In this document: positions 40,990-49,549 of the stretch, one piece after another | How the letters are laid out: the number at the start of each line of letters is the position of its first letter | Position numbering within the stretch: the stretch's first letter is position 1 | Assembly: GCA_965204835.1 (NCBI GenBank) | Contig: OZ242017.1 | Span: 992,001 to 1,056,000 of the forward strand | Direction of reading: 5' to 3' | DNA: 64,000 nucleotides | Source of the DNA: VXMT01 sp965204835 | Lineage (GTDB): Bacteria; Chloroflexota; Dehalococcoidia; UBA2979 | Made by a program: the position numbers and the translations under genes | Notes under the pieces: generated by a model | Seen by the model: only the letters and a program-made list of their open reading frames with translations | Told to the model about the DNA's origin: nothing | The model's database searches: none

Positions 40990-41457
40990 ATGCCGGAAGC
41001 ACCCGACCGCATCGAGCCGCAGGAGCTTGGCGACTACCTCGACGTGATGAGCAAGGCCGTGTTCCAGAGCGGCATGTCGTGGAAGGTCGTCGAGGGCAAG
41101 TGGGACACCACCCGCGAGGCGTTCCACGGCTTCGACGCCGAGCGCGTCGCCACGATGGACGAGGCGGAGATCGACGCCCTCGCGAACGACACGCGTGTCA
41201 TCCGCAACCGCCGCAAGCTCAACGCCATCGTCAGCAACGCTGGCCGCATGCTGGAGCTCGAGGACGAGCACGGCACGTTTCGCGAGTACCTGCGCTCGAC
41301 GGGCGACTTCTGGGACACGCTCAGGATGCTGCGCAAGGACTTCAAATTCCTCGGCGACTTCGGGGCGTACTACTTCCTCTTCGTCGTCGGCGAGGAGGTC
41401 CCGCCGCATGAGGAGTTCCGTGAGCAGGTCCCCGAGCAGACGGGACGCCGGCGCTAG
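40990..41457 (+). CDS. DNA-3-methyladenine glycosylase I (Tag)-like protein
   Basis: A 155-residue protein resembling the core of Tag: AVFQSGMSWKVVEGKW, TREAFHGFDAERVATM, NDTRVIRNRRKLNAIVSNA and FKFLGDFGAYYFLFVVG align with the order of the family. The N-terminal zinc/catalytic segment of Tag (around DNEWG) and the C-terminal Cys/His ligands are not present, so true glycosylase activity is doubtful. GGAGGGG lies just before the ATG and TACGCT lies about 50 bases upstream. The 220-bp gap before it, next to the repeat protein's start, holds only this promoter region. Confidence 0.65.
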   Translation: MPEAPDRIEPQELGDYLDVMSKAVFQSGMSWKVVEGKWDTTREAFHGFDAERVATMDEAEIDALANDTRVIRNRRKLNAIVSNAGRMLELEDEHGTFREYLRSTGDFWDTLRMLRKDFKFLGDFGAYYFLFVVGEEVPPHEEFREQVPEQTGRRR

Positions 41458-41705
41458 CGGCCTCGGAGGCGCGTAGTCGCGCTCAACGGAGCGGCTGTTA
41501 GCATGGAGTCACGCACACACCGGTGGAGGCTAGCGTTGAGACACGCTTCCCGGTGACCAGATTGCGACGCACGCTTCTTTTCCTGTAGGTGGACCCGCCT
41601 CATCCAGCCTGCTCCGCGCATCGATCATCTCACCGGTCGGCGCGGGGGCTCACGGCCGCCAATCGGATGGCCGCGCGTGTGCCCAGTGCGGCACGAGTGA
41701 CCACG

Positions 41706-41721
41706 CCCCGCGATGGCGGGG
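41706..41721 (+). promoter_or_regulatory. Stem-loop before the DEAD-box helicase start
   Basis: CCCCGC (41706-41711) and GCGGGG (41716-41721) with loop GATG, seven bases before the AGGAGA ribosome site. The whole 280-base gap 41458-41737 has no gene; it may be a long leader like those of cold-shock helicase genes, but I cannot show that. Confidence 0.4.
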
Positions 41722-41737
41722 TAGCGCAGGAGACAGC

Positions 41738-43180
41738 TTGACCGACACGTTCGCCGGCCTCGGCATCCCTGGGGCCCTTGCCGAATTCCTCGACGAATGC
41801 GGCTTCACGACACCCTTCGAGGTGCAGACCGCGACCATCCCCGACGCCCTCGCCGGCCGGGACATCAGCGCGCGCGCTCCCACTGGCTCGGGCAAGACGC
41901 TGGCATTCGGGTTACCGCTGCTCATGCGCGTGGAGGGCGCGAAGCCGCGCCGTCCGCTCGGCCTCGTGCTCGCGCCAACCCGTGAGCTCGCTGAGCAGAT
42001 CCAGCGCGAGCTGCACCCGATTGCCCACGCGGGCGGGCGGCGCATCATCGCCGTCTACGGTGGCGTCGGCTACGAGCACCAGAAGCAGGCGCTCGCCCGG
42101 GGCGTCGACGTCCTCGTCGCCTGCCCCGGCCGCCTCGCCGACCTGATCGAGCAAGGCGAAGCCGACCTCGATGAGGTCGAGTTCGTCGTCATCGACGAGG
42201 CCGACCGGATGGCCGACATGGGGTTCCTGCCCGAGGTGCGGCGACTGCTGGACCGCACCCCCGACGACCGGCAGACGCTCCTCTACTCCGCCACGCTGGA
42301 CGGCGATGTCGCCGTCCTCACCCGCCACTACCAGCGTGATCCCGCGTACCACGAGGTCGGCGACCCGCGGCCGAACATCGAGGACATGCGCCACCTCTTC
42401 TGGCGGCTCGACGCGAGCAGGCGGATCGAGGTGGCCTCGGACCTCATCCAGGCCGCGGGCCGCACGATCGTGTTCTGCCGCACCCGGCGCGGCGCGGACC
42501 GCGTCGCCCGGCAACTGAAGCGGGCGGGAGCCAGCGCCGCGGCCATCCATGGGTCGCGATCGCAGAATCAGCGCACGCGGGCGCTACAGTCGTTCTCCGA
42601 GGGCAACGTGGAGGCGCTCGTCGCCACCGACGTCGCCGCGCGCGGCATCCACGTCGACGGCGTCGAGTGCGTGCTGCACTTCGACCCGCCGGTCGACGAG
42701 AAGACCTACGTGCACCGCTCCGGCCGCACCGCCCGCGCGGGCGCGCAGGGGACGGTCGTCTCATTCATCGGCGACGACCAAGTGCGCGAGGCGGGCAGCC
42801 TGATCCGGAACCTGAGGCTTCGCGCCGACCTGGCCACGCCGGCCCCGGTATCGCTGCAGGGCGCGATGGAGCGCATCGACGCGGAGGCAGGCGCCAGCTT
42901 CGCCGACGCAGGCCTCGCCCGTGAGACCGCCGAGGAACCGTCCCGGCGCTCCCGTCGCCGGCGTCGCAACGGCCACTCGCGGGCACGGGCGTCGGATGCC
43001 AGCCACGGCGACCGCGCACCGGCCCGCGGCAGGACCGACGAGCGTGGCGAAGGCCGCTCGCGGCGCTCCCGGCCGGCCGCCGGTCGGCGCTCGAACAAGA
43101 GCCGGTCGAACGCGGGCCGCCGGGCCGCTAGTCGTCCGGCCGGCAATTCCCCCGCTGCCGGTCGCAGGCGTCGCTTCTAG
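41738..43180 (+). CDS. DEAD-box RNA helicase
   Basis: A 480-residue ATP-dependent RNA helicase. Motifs in order: Q-motif region FTTPFEVQTATIPDAL, motif I APTGSGKT, Ia PTRELAEQI, II DEADRMADMGF (DEAD), III SATL, V TDVAARGIHVDGV and VI HRSGRTARAG. The last 80 residues are a basic, Arg/Ser/Ala-rich tail (SRRSRRRRRNGHSRARAS) likely to bind RNA. The start is the TTG at 41738 with AGGAGA upstream; the frame gives the family N-terminus. The stop overlaps the convergent aminotransferase stop by four bases. Confidence 0.94.
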   Translation: MTDTFAGLGIPGALAEFLDECGFTTPFEVQTATIPDALAGRDISARAPTGSGKTLAFGLPLLMRVEGAKPRRPLGLVLAPTRELAEQIQRELHPIAHAGGRRIIAVYGGVGYEHQKQALARGVDVLVACPGRLADLIEQGEADLDEVEFVVIDEADRMADMGFLPEVRRLLDRTPDDRQTLLYSATLDGDVAVLTRHYQRDPAYHEVGDPRPNIEDMRHLFWRLDASRRIEVASDLIQAAGRTIVFCRTRRGADRVARQLKRAGASAAAIHGSRSQNQRTRALQSFSEGNVEALVATDVAARGIHVDGVECVLHFDPPVDEKTYVHRSGRTARAGAQGTVVSFIGDDQVREAGSLIRNLRLRADLATPAPVSLQGAMERIDAEAGASFADAGLARETAEEPSRRSRRRRRNGHSRARASDASHGDRAPARGRTDERGEGRSRRSRPAAGRRSNKSRSNAGRRAASRPAGNSPAAGRRRRF

Positions 43181-44394
43181 CGTCGCGCGGCCACGGCGGC
43201 GCACGCCTCTCCGAGGCGCGTGATCGCCTCGCGCAGCGTGTCTGGCGGCACCGTGGGGTACGCGAGGCGGATGTGGCGCTCGTCCGTGCCCTCGGGCGCG
43301 TAGAGCGTGCCGGTGGTGACCGCCACGTCGCGCTCGGCCGCCGCGGCCTGCAGAGCGCTCGCGTCGATGCCGTCGGCGAGGCGGATCCACAGGTAGAACC
43401 CGCCCGAGGGCAGCACGAACGTCGCCAGTTCGCCGAAGGCGGCGCGCACCGCCTCGGCGGCGATGTCGCGGCGCTCGCGGTAGAGGTCCTGGATGCGCGT
43501 CAGGTGCGCCTCGTGTGTCCCGCCCTCGTAGTACGCGAGGAGCGTGCGCAGCACGAGCGGCGAGCTGCCGTTGTCGAGCCGCGTGAAGACGACGTGGCGG
43601 ACCGCCTCGGCCGCCCCCACCACCCAGCCGACGCGCAGCCCGGTCGCGACGGTCTTCGAGGCCGTGCCGACGTGCAGCACGCCGCGTCCGCCCGCCACCG
43701 CGAACAGCGAATCGGGGGCCGGGCCGTCGAAGTCCAGCCCTGCGTAGGCGTCGTCCTCGACGATGAGCGCGCCGTGACGGGCGGCGACCTCCACGATCTG
43801 CTCGCGGCGCTCCAGCGGCACCGTCGCGCCGCTCGGGTTGTCGTAGGTGGCGACGAGGTAGATGAGCTTGGCCGTCGAGCCCTCGGCGGCGATGCGGTCG
43901 AGGACCGCCTCGAGCGCGTCGGCGCGCATCCCGCCCTCGTCCTGCGGGACGGCGGCGATGCGCGCGCCGCGGGCGCGGAACGAGCGGATCGCGCCCGGGT
44001 AGGCGGGCGCGCTGATGACTGCGACGTCGCCGGGCCCGAGGAACGTCGCGGCGATGTTGTCGATGGCGTGGGCGCTGCCGGAGCAGAGCGTGACGTTCGA
44101 GGGGTCGAGGCTGAGCCCGCTCGCCTCCGATTCGCGGTCGGCGATCCACGCGCGCAGCGGCTCATAGCCCTGCGCGCCGCCGTAGGTGAGCGCGCCGCCG
44201 GGGTCGTCGCGCAGCGCTCGCTCCATCGCGTCGGCGATAGCGTCGACAGGGAGGGCGTCGCGGTCGGGGACGCCCGCGTTGAGGTCGTAGGCGAGGGGCG
44301 AGAGCGAGGTCGGCTGCGCGAGGTCGCCCACGAACGGCCCGAGCAGCCGTTCGTAGTCGGCCCCGCCGGCAAATGCAGGCTCGTCACTACTCAC
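43177..44394 (-). CDS. PLP-dependent class I/II aminotransferase
   Basis: A 405-residue fold-type I aminotransferase of the MocR/2-aminoadipate-type group without the HTH domain. LTYGGAQGYEPLRAWIADRE, ATYDNPSGATVPLERREQI, IVEDDAYAGLDFDG and the lysine loop GTASKTVATGLRVGWVVG (Schiff-base Lys) are all visible; the C-terminal HIRLAYPTV has the carboxylate-binding Arg. Substrate unknown. The start is GTG at 44394; TAGGCT lies eight bases before it. Confidence 0.9.
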   Translation of the reverse strand: MSSDEPAFAGGADYERLLGPFVGDLAQPTSLSPLAYDLNAGVPDRDALPVDAIADAMERALRDDPGGALTYGGAQGYEPLRAWIADRESEASGLSLDPSNVTLCSGSAHAIDNIAATFLGPGDVAVISAPAYPGAIRSFRARGARIAAVPQDEGGMRADALEAVLDRIAAEGSTAKLIYLVATYDNPSGATVPLERREQIVEVAARHGALIVEDDAYAGLDFDGPAPDSLFAVAGGRGVLHVGTASKTVATGLRVGWVVGAAEAVRHVVFTRLDNGSSPLVLRTLLAYYEGGTHEAHLTRIQDLYRERRDIAAEAVRAAFGELATFVLPSGGFYLWIRLADGIDASALQAAAAERDVAVTTGTLYAPEGTDERHIRLAYPTVPPDTLREAITRLGEACAAVAARR

Positions 44395-44537
44395 GGTCGC
44401 GCAGCCTACGGCCCCGCGCGTGAGACGACAATGCTCACGGGACGACCTCGCACTGTTGCGCCCCGTGGCAGGCGCTACACTGGCCCGGCGAAACCCCCCG
44501 CGAGGTCACTCGTGGCGCCCCGGAGCGAGGAGATACG

Positions 44538-45563
44538 ATGACCACCGGACCCGCCCAGCCACCCCAGGAACCACCCGTCGTCAACGCGCCCAACTTCGAC
44601 GGCGGCGAGTGGCTGCAGGGCGGGCCGGTCGACGTGCGCGGGCTCGGCAAGCCGCTGCTCGTCGACTTCTGGGACTACACCTGCCTCAACTGCCTGCGCA
44701 CCCTCCCGTACCTCGCCGAGTGGCACCGGCGCTACGAGGACCTCGGGCTCACCATCGTCGGTGTGCACACGCCGGAGTTCGACTTCGCGCGCAACCCGGA
44801 GCGGGTGCGCGAGGCGATCGCGGACCTCGAGGTGCCCTACCCGGTGGTGCTCGACTCGGAGTTCGCGATCTGGCGTGCGTACTCGAACCGGTTCTGGCCG
44901 TCCAAGTACTTCGTCGACGCCGAGGGCAAGATCCGCGCGCAGCACTCGGGCGAGGGCGCGTACGGCGAGTCCGAGCAGGTGCTGCAGGCGCTGCTGCGCG
45001 AGCAGCAGGGCTTCGACGCCGAGCTGCCCGACCTGATGGAGCCACTGCGCCCCGAGGACGGCCCCGGCGCGATCTGCTACCGCGTCACGCCGGAGCTCTA
45101 CTGCGGCTACTCGCGCGGCATCATCGGCAACCTCGGCGGCCCGCAGCCGGACCGCCCGCACCGCTACTCGGACCCCGGCAAGCACGTCGAGGGCACGCTG
45201 TACCTGGACGGCCACTGGATGGTCTCCGGGGAGAACACCGCGCGGCCCTTCGGCGCGCAGGGCGCGAGCCGCATGACGCTCACCTACATGGCTGCCGACG
45301 TGAACCTCGTGATGCACCCGCCGATCATGGGCGGGAGCGGCGAGGTGCGCGTGCTGTTGGACGGCGAGCCTCCGCAGGGCGACGCCGCCGGCGAGGACGC
45401 CGAGGGCGGCGTCGTCACCGTCGACAAGCCCCGCATGTACCGCCTCGTGCGCGGCGTCGACGTGGAGCGGCACACGCTCACCGTGGAGACCGAGTCGGAC
45501 GGGCTGGCCGCGTTCGCGTTCACGTTCACCTCGTGCGTGGCGCCGCCGCCGGAGGACGCCTGA
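44538..45563 (+). CDS. Thioredoxin-like protein with DipZ-type C-terminal domain
   Basis: A 341-residue soluble protein. The thioredoxin-like domain has LLVDFWDYTCLNCLRTLPYL (CxxC as CLNC) and the TlpA-type continuation LTIVGVHTPEFDF, with the cis-Pro segment FWPSKYFVDAEG. The remaining about 160 residues resemble the carbohydrate-module-like C-terminal domain of DipZ (GEGAYGESEQVLQALLRE and later beta strands). No signal peptide is seen, so it is probably cytoplasmic. GGAGCGAGGAG lies upstream of the ATG. Exact partner unknown. Confidence 0.85.
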   Translation: MTTGPAQPPQEPPVVNAPNFDGGEWLQGGPVDVRGLGKPLLVDFWDYTCLNCLRTLPYLAEWHRRYEDLGLTIVGVHTPEFDFARNPERVREAIADLEVPYPVVLDSEFAIWRAYSNRFWPSKYFVDAEGKIRAQHSGEGAYGESEQVLQALLREQQGFDAELPDLMEPLRPEDGPGAICYRVTPELYCGYSRGIIGNLGGPQPDRPHRYSDPGKHVEGTLYLDGHWMVSGENTARPFGAQGASRMTLTYMAADVNLVMHPPIMGGSGEVRVLLDGEPPQGDAAGEDAEGGVVTVDKPRMYRLVRGVDVERHTLTVETESDGLAAFAFTFTSCVAPPPEDA

Positions 45564-45583
45564 CGCCCCCCGGGTTGGGCGTC
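45562..45583 (+). terminator. Hairpin at the end of the thioredoxin-like gene
   Basis: GACGCCC (45562-45568) and GGGCGTC (45577-45583) form a 7-bp stem that begins within the stop codon. No T-tract follows. Confidence 0.5.
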
Positions 45584-45693
45584 GGCCGGTACGTCATAAC
45601 GTCGCGCGCTGCTACGCTGCCTGCCGACCGGCCGCCTCGGCCGGTTCGTAACGCCCGCCGGTCGCGCGGCCCGCGGGCGCCCGAGGTGCGATC

Positions 45694-46128
45694 GTGGCCG
45701 ACCAGCGCCGCCTCAACGTCTTCTTCGACGTCGACTACACGCTGATCATGGCGGACGGGCGGCTGCGCAATCACACCGAGGAGGTGTTCCAGCGCCTCAA
45801 GGACGCCGGGCACTCGATCTACATCTGGTCCGGCGTCGGCATCCGCCGCTTCGACATGCGCCTGCACGGCCTCGACGGCTACGTGGACGACTACTTCGTG
45901 AAGCCGCTCTACCGCTACCGCGAGCGGCTGGACGAGATGGACGTCCCGATCGTCCCGGACTACGTGATCGACGACCACCCGCAGGTCGTGCGCGCCTTCG
46001 ACGCCGGATACCACATCCCCGACATCGCCCGTCGCGACGACCGCGAGTTGCTGAACGTGCTCGAGGAGATCGAGGCGCTCGCCGACGGCAGCACAACGGC
46101 TGTGGACGAGTCGAACAACGACGCATAG
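45694..46128 (+). CDS. HAD-superfamily phosphatase-like protein
   Basis: A 144-residue HAD-type protein. FFDVDYTLIMADG is motif I (D-x-D-x-T), IYIWSGVG is motif II, and DYVIDDHPQVVRAFD is the acidic motif IV. There is no large cap domain, so macromolecular or small phospho-substrates are both possible. The start is a GTG at 45694 with GAGGTG upstream. The next gene follows after eleven bases. Confidence 0.8.
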   Translation: MADQRRLNVFFDVDYTLIMADGRLRNHTEEVFQRLKDAGHSIYIWSGVGIRRFDMRLHGLDGYVDDYFVKPLYRYRERLDEMDVPIVPDYVIDDHPQVVRAFDAGYHIPDIARRDDRELLNVLEEIEALADGSTTAVDESNNDA

Positions 46129-46139
46129 CGAGGGCTGCC

Positions 46140-46556
46140 ATGGAACTCACCGACGAACAGCGCGCCTACCTCGACCGCAACCTGCTCTGCATCCTCGCCA
46201 CGTCGAGGCGGGACGGCACGCCGCAGCTCTCGACGCTCCACTACTCAGTGCAGGACGACGGCATCTACATCGGCCTCGCGCGCAACTCGGCGAAGTGGCA
46301 CAACGTCGGGCGGCAGCCGCGCGTGGCGTTGCTCGTCAACGAGGGCCGCGCGCAGGTCGTGATCTACGGCACGGCCGAGCAGGTCAGCGAGGACCCGGAG
46401 CGCGTGGACCGCTACCGCGCGCACCGCACCCAGACCCACGGCAAGGGTGGCGAGCTGGGGCTGCCGCAGGAGGGCGACGCCTTCCGCGAGATGATCGACG
46501 CGGGGAACCGCGCGATGCTGCGCATTACGCCGGAGCGCGTGCTCAAGAACGACTGA
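46140..46556 (+). CDS. F420/FMN-type PPOX-class protein
   Basis: A 138-residue split-barrel protein of the F420-dependent PPOX class. LLCILATSRRDGTPQLSTLHYS, then GLARNSAKWHNVGRQPRVALLV and a late LRITPERV fit this group, in which F420 or flavin is bound at the barrel. Use of F420 is typical of Actinobacteria and Chloroflexota. Substrate unknown. The ATG at 46140 follows the HAD gene closely. Confidence 0.85.
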   Translation: MELTDEQRAYLDRNLLCILATSRRDGTPQLSTLHYSVQDDGIYIGLARNSAKWHNVGRQPRVALLVNEGRAQVVIYGTAEQVSEDPERVDRYRAHRTQTHGKGGELGLPQEGDAFREMIDAGNRAMLRITPERVLKND

Positions 46557-46575
46557 GCCTCGGCCATTGAGGTAG

Positions 46576-46593
46576 GCGCGGGCGTTCCCGCGC
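46576..46593. terminator. Hairpin between convergent genes
   Basis: GCGCGGG (46576-46582), loop CGTT, CCCGCGC (46587-46593). It lies between the convergent PPOX gene and the 46598 gene and could serve both. Confidence 0.6.
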
Positions 46594-46597
46594 GCCG

Positions 46598-47401
46598 CTA
46601 CGCCTCCGGCGCGGGCCGTGCGCCGCCCTGACCGCCGGCCCCGGCCGACTGCAGGTAGGCCTGCACGAGCGCGGCGATACGCCCTCGCTCGAGGCTGGCG
46701 GCGGCGCGGATCGCCCCGCCGTCCGTCGCCGACTCGGCGCCGGTGGCGAGCATCGGCAGCGCGATGTCGACGCGTGAGTCGCCGCCCAGCCGCAGCAGCG
46801 GCTCCGCGATCGTCCAGCCCGAGCACCCGGGGTGCCTCGAGGGCTCGCGCGCGACGCGGGCGGCCCAGTCGAGCGCGCGCTCGCGGATGTCGTAGTGCGA
46901 GAACAGCCGGTAGTCGGGGTCCCACCAGTCGCGCTCGAAGCAGCCCGGCGACCAGTCGATGGGGAGCGGGCGGTCGTCGCCGGTGAGCGGGTCGAGGGCC
47001 ACGAGCCAGAGCGCCGCGCCGAGGGCGAGCGGGGTGGTGTGGTAGTTGCCGCCGCCCTCGGTCGTCCACGTGAGCGCGTGCGCCGTCGCCATCGCCTGCG
47101 CGACGCGCGCGTCGACGCCGAGCCCGGCCGCCATGAGCGTGCGCGTCACCGCGATGTGCCCGATCAGCCGCGCCTCCTCGTCCGAGGCGCTGGCCTCGCC
47201 GGTCGGCAACGTGAGCGATGCGTCGACATCCGGTGCGAAGCACGCGAACGTCGTCGACACGCCGCAGTCGTGGCCCGGCGCGCCGGGCTGCCCGAACGCG
47301 TCGAGCAGCGCGTCGAGCTCGTCGGGGTCGTCGACGGAGCCGCCGTCGCGTGCGGCGGGCCAGAGCCTCAGGGCGGCATCGAGGACGGGAGTGTCTGACA
47401 C
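46598..47401 (-). CDS. Protein of unknown function (267 aa)
   Basis: A 267-residue protein that I do not recognise. It has no signal peptide. Notable stretches are GHDCGVSTTFACFAPDVDA, TWTTEGGGNYHTTPLALGAAL, and PIDWSPGCFERDWWDPDYRL; it is rich in Trp and Cys and looks mainly helical. The start is GTG at 47401, directly preceded by a TTGACA/TAGCGT promoter, which fixes the start well. It is divergent from the DUF192 lipoprotein gene. Confidence 0.65.
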   Translation of the reverse strand: MSDTPVLDAALRLWPAARDGGSVDDPDELDALLDAFGQPGAPGHDCGVSTTFACFAPDVDASLTLPTGEASASDEEARLIGHIAVTRTLMAAGLGVDARVAQAMATAHALTWTTEGGGNYHTTPLALGAALWLVALDPLTGDDRPLPIDWSPGCFERDWWDPDYRLFSHYDIRERALDWAARVAREPSRHPGCSGWTIAEPLLRLGGDSRVDIALPMLATGAESATDGGAIRAAASLERGRIAALVQAYLQSAGAGGQGGARPAPEA

Positions 47402-47408
47402 GCCCGCG

Positions 47409-47437
47409 ACGCTACGAACGGCCCCCGGCAGTGTCAA
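47409..47437 (-). promoter_or_regulatory. Promoter of the 47401 gene, likely leaderless
   Basis: On the minus strand, TTGACA (47432-47437), a 17-base spacer and TAGCGT (47409-47414). The -10 box ends seven bases before the GTG, so the transcript would begin at or next to the start codon. Confidence 0.7.
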
Positions 47438-47469
47438 CGCGCGACGTGGCCCCGTCGCCCGCAGCCCCA

Positions 47470-47475
47470 TACGAT
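47470..47475 (+). promoter_or_regulatory. -10 box of the DUF192 lipoprotein gene
   Basis: TACGAT ends six bases before the ATG at 47482 with no ribosome site in between; the message may be leaderless. The -35 region is weak. Confidence 0.5.
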
Positions 47476-47481
47476 GGCTCC

Positions 47482-48312
47482 ATGCCGCTCCTCCCGCACG
47501 CCGCGACGATTCGCCACGCGCGAGGAGTCCTCGTCGGCCTCGGGCTGCTCGTGCTCGCGTCGGCCGCGTGCGACGGCGGCCCGTCCGATTCGGGCGGCGT
47601 CACCATCACGCCGATCACCCCGACCGCCACCGCTCCGGTGACCCCCTCATCACCGACACCGACCGCGACGCCCACGCCCGCAGCCGAGACCGCCACGCCG
47701 ACACCGGCGCCCACGGAAGTGGCGACTTCGACGCCCGCGCCCACGCCGCCGCCGGCCGCGACACCCACCGAGGAGCCCACGGCCACGCCGGTGCCGACTC
47801 CCGCGCCGACCCCCGTTGCCACGTCGACCCCCGCGCCCGTTCCGGCGCCGACACCCACGGCCGCACCGCCGCCGAGTCCCACACCACCACCCGTCGAGCC
47901 GACGGCGACGACGGGCGCGCTCGCGATCGAGGATCTCGGTGTCATCGAGTTCGTGCGAGGCGATGGGTCGGTCGTCGAGTTGCCGGTCGAGGTGCCGCCG
48001 CGCTCGGAGTACAGCGTTGGCCTGTCCGGCCGGTACGAGCTCGGGGAGCGCGGCATGCTGTTCCACTTCCCCGACGACGAACGCGCGCGCCCCTTCTGGA
48101 TGCGCAACACGCACTTCGACCTCGACATCGCCTTCGTCGGCGCGAACTTCGTGATCATCGACATCCAGCGCATGACCGCGGAGACCGAGGACCTGCACCG
48201 CCCCGACCGCGGCTACATGTATGCCGTCGAGGCGCCTGCGGGGTGGTACGAGGCGAACGGGATCGCGGCGGGCGACGCGATGCGACTGACCTTCGAGTTG
48301 CCCGAGGAGTGA
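47482..48312 (+). CDS. DUF192 lipoprotein with long Thr-Pro linker
   Basis: A 276-residue lipoprotein. The signal ends LVLASAACDG, giving a lipidated Cys. A linker of about 100 residues made almost wholly of Thr, Pro, Ala and Val (PTPTATPTPAAETATPTP and so on) holds the domain away from the membrane. The C-terminal about 120 residues are DUF192: RGMLFHFPDDERARPFWMRN, then THFDLDIAFVGANFVIID and a late MYAVEAPAGWYEANGI. DUF192 has no firm function. Such linkers are common in Chloroflexota. Confidence 0.85.
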   Translation: MPLLPHAATIRHARGVLVGLGLLVLASAACDGGPSDSGGVTITPITPTATAPVTPSSPTPTATPTPAAETATPTPAPTEVATSTPAPTPPPAATPTEEPTATPVPTPAPTPVATSTPAPVPAPTPTAAPPPSPTPPPVEPTATTGALAIEDLGVIEFVRGDGSVVELPVEVPPRSEYSVGLSGRYELGERGMLFHFPDDERARPFWMRNTHFDLDIAFVGANFVIIDIQRMTAETEDLHRPDRGYMYAVEAPAGWYEANGIAAGDAMRLTFELPEE

Positions 48313-48379
48313 ACGCGGCTGCCTCGTGTCCGAGCAGGCGTCGTATACTGCCGTCCGCGCATCAGGATGAGGAGCAGCG

Positions 48380-49045
48380 ATGACCGGCGATCTGACCTTC
48401 GACCACAACGGCCAGCACGTGGAGGGCTACCTGTCCGAGCCCGAGGGCACCCCTCGCGCGGGCGTGGTGGTGATCCAGGAGTGGTGGGGCCTCAACGACG
48501 ACATCAAGGGCATCGCGGACCGCTTTGCCGCCGAGGGCTACCTCGCCTTCGCCCCCGACCTCTATGACGGCGTGGTCTCCACCGAGCCCGACGAGGCACT
48601 GAAGCTCGCGATGGCGCTGGAGCGCGACATCGCCGGCCAGGTGGTCGACGCGGCCCTGAACTGGCTGAAGGCCGAGCACGGCGTGGCGAAGACGGGCTGC
48701 ATCGGGTTCTGCATGGGCGGCGGCCTGACCCTCGCCGCGGCGATGCGGCCGACCTCGAACGTGGACGCCGTCCACGTCTTCTACGGCGGCGGGATGCCGT
48801 CGGCCGAGGAGCTCGGGACGATCGCGTGCCCGGTCATGGGCTCGTACGGCGCGACGGACGAGAGCATCCCGGCGGCCGACGTGGACATGCTGCGCAGCAC
48901 CCTCGAGGGCAGCGTGCCGACGGACATCGTGCTCTACGACGGCGCGGGCCACTCGTTCTTCAACGCGGGCGAGGCGTTCCACGCGGAGGCCGCCGCCGAC
49001 GCGTGGGGGCGCACGCTCCAGTGGTTCGGAGACCACCTGGCATAG
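48380..49045 (+). CDS. Dienelactone hydrolase-family protein
   Basis: A 221-residue alpha/beta hydrolase. The family Glu is in VVIQEWWGLNDDIKGIADRF, the nucleophile Cys in CIGFCMGGGLTL, and the catalytic His in DGAGHSFFNAGEAF, which is the full Cys-Asp-His set of dienelactone hydrolases. It would open the ring of a dienelactone in chlorocatechol-type breakdown, or hydrolyse a related ester. TATACT lies about 35 bases before the ATG with GAGGAG as ribosome site. Confidence 0.92.
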   Translation: MTGDLTFDHNGQHVEGYLSEPEGTPRAGVVVIQEWWGLNDDIKGIADRFAAEGYLAFAPDLYDGVVSTEPDEALKLAMALERDIAGQVVDAALNWLKAEHGVAKTGCIGFCMGGGLTLAAAMRPTSNVDAVHVFYGGGMPSAEELGTIACPVMGSYGATDESIPAADVDMLRSTLEGSVPTDIVLYDGAGHSFFNAGEAFHAEAAADAWGRTLQWFGDHLA

Positions 49046-49068
49046 CGCGCGCGGACCGAGACCTCGGG

Positions 49069-49095
49069 GCAGGGCGTCGCGAAGCGGCGCCCTGC
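49069..49095 (+). terminator. Terminator of the dienelactone hydrolase gene
   Basis: GCAGGGCG (49069-49076) pairs with CGCCCTGC (49088-49095); the inner CGC/GCG continues the stem to a GAA loop. It lies 24 bases past the stop. Its 3' arm overlaps the relic copy of the GAF gene end. Confidence 0.7.
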
Positions 49096-49119
49096 TAGTA
49101 CCACTCCCGCTCAATCACG
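49086..49119 (-). repeat. Relic copy of the 3' end of the GAF-domain gene
   Basis: On the minus strand this reads VIEREWY and a TAG stop plus ten bases beyond it. The intact GAF gene (50035-50559) ends the same way; 31 of 34 bases agree (49086-49119 against 50026-50059), including a 19-base exact run. Upstream of VIEREWY the similarity ends. The two copies bracket the AbrB/PIN toxin-antitoxin pair. The gap 49046-49279 holds nothing else apart from the vapB promoter region. Confidence 0.75.
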
Positions 49120-49279
49120 GCTGGCGAGGGGCGCGTGGCAACGCGTGTCCTACGCCACGGCCTATTACAAATGCGAACTAGCCATATCAGTTGCTCCGAT
49201 GTAGTTTGTGGTCCACAGCGAGAGCGAGTAAGGGGCACACACTCCCGTCTAAGTTATACTCCCACGTGGAGGTACGACT

Positions 49280-49549
49280 ATGATCCATGTGGTAGGACCC
49301 AAGGGACAGGTAGTCATCGCGAAGGACATCCGCGCTCAACTGGGCGTGGAGCGTGGGTGGATTGCCCTTCAACGCATCGTGGATGACCACGTCGAGATCC
49401 GCCTTCTTCCACCCGAGCACCACGATTCGCTCAAGGGCCGCCTCGCCCCGCACACCACCGCACGTGTCGCTCCGCAGGACTGGCCGGACGCTCGCGAGCA
49501 GGCCTGGGGCGAGGCGACACGTGAGCGCGAGGCACCAGCCGCACCGTGA
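49280..49549 (+). CDS. vapB: AbrB/SpoVT-type antitoxin
   Basis: An 89-residue protein with an N-terminal swapped-hairpin DNA-binding domain: MIHVVGPKGQVVIAKDIRAQ, then LGVERGWIALQRIVDDHVEI. The C-terminal tail (SLKGRLAPHTTARVAP and on) is polar and would bind the toxin. GGAGG lies seven bases before the ATG. The stop overlaps the toxin start (GTGA), a normal toxin-antitoxin arrangement. It would repress its own operon. Confidence 0.88.
   Translation: MIHVVGPKGQVVIAKDIRAQLGVERGWIALQRIVDDHVEIRLLPPEHHDSLKGRLAPHTTARVAPQDWPDAREQAWGEATREREAPAAP

Noticed and set aside
49086..49279. A gene in the gap before vapB
   Set aside because: The only recognisable sequence is the short copy of the GAF gene end; no frame has coding character.
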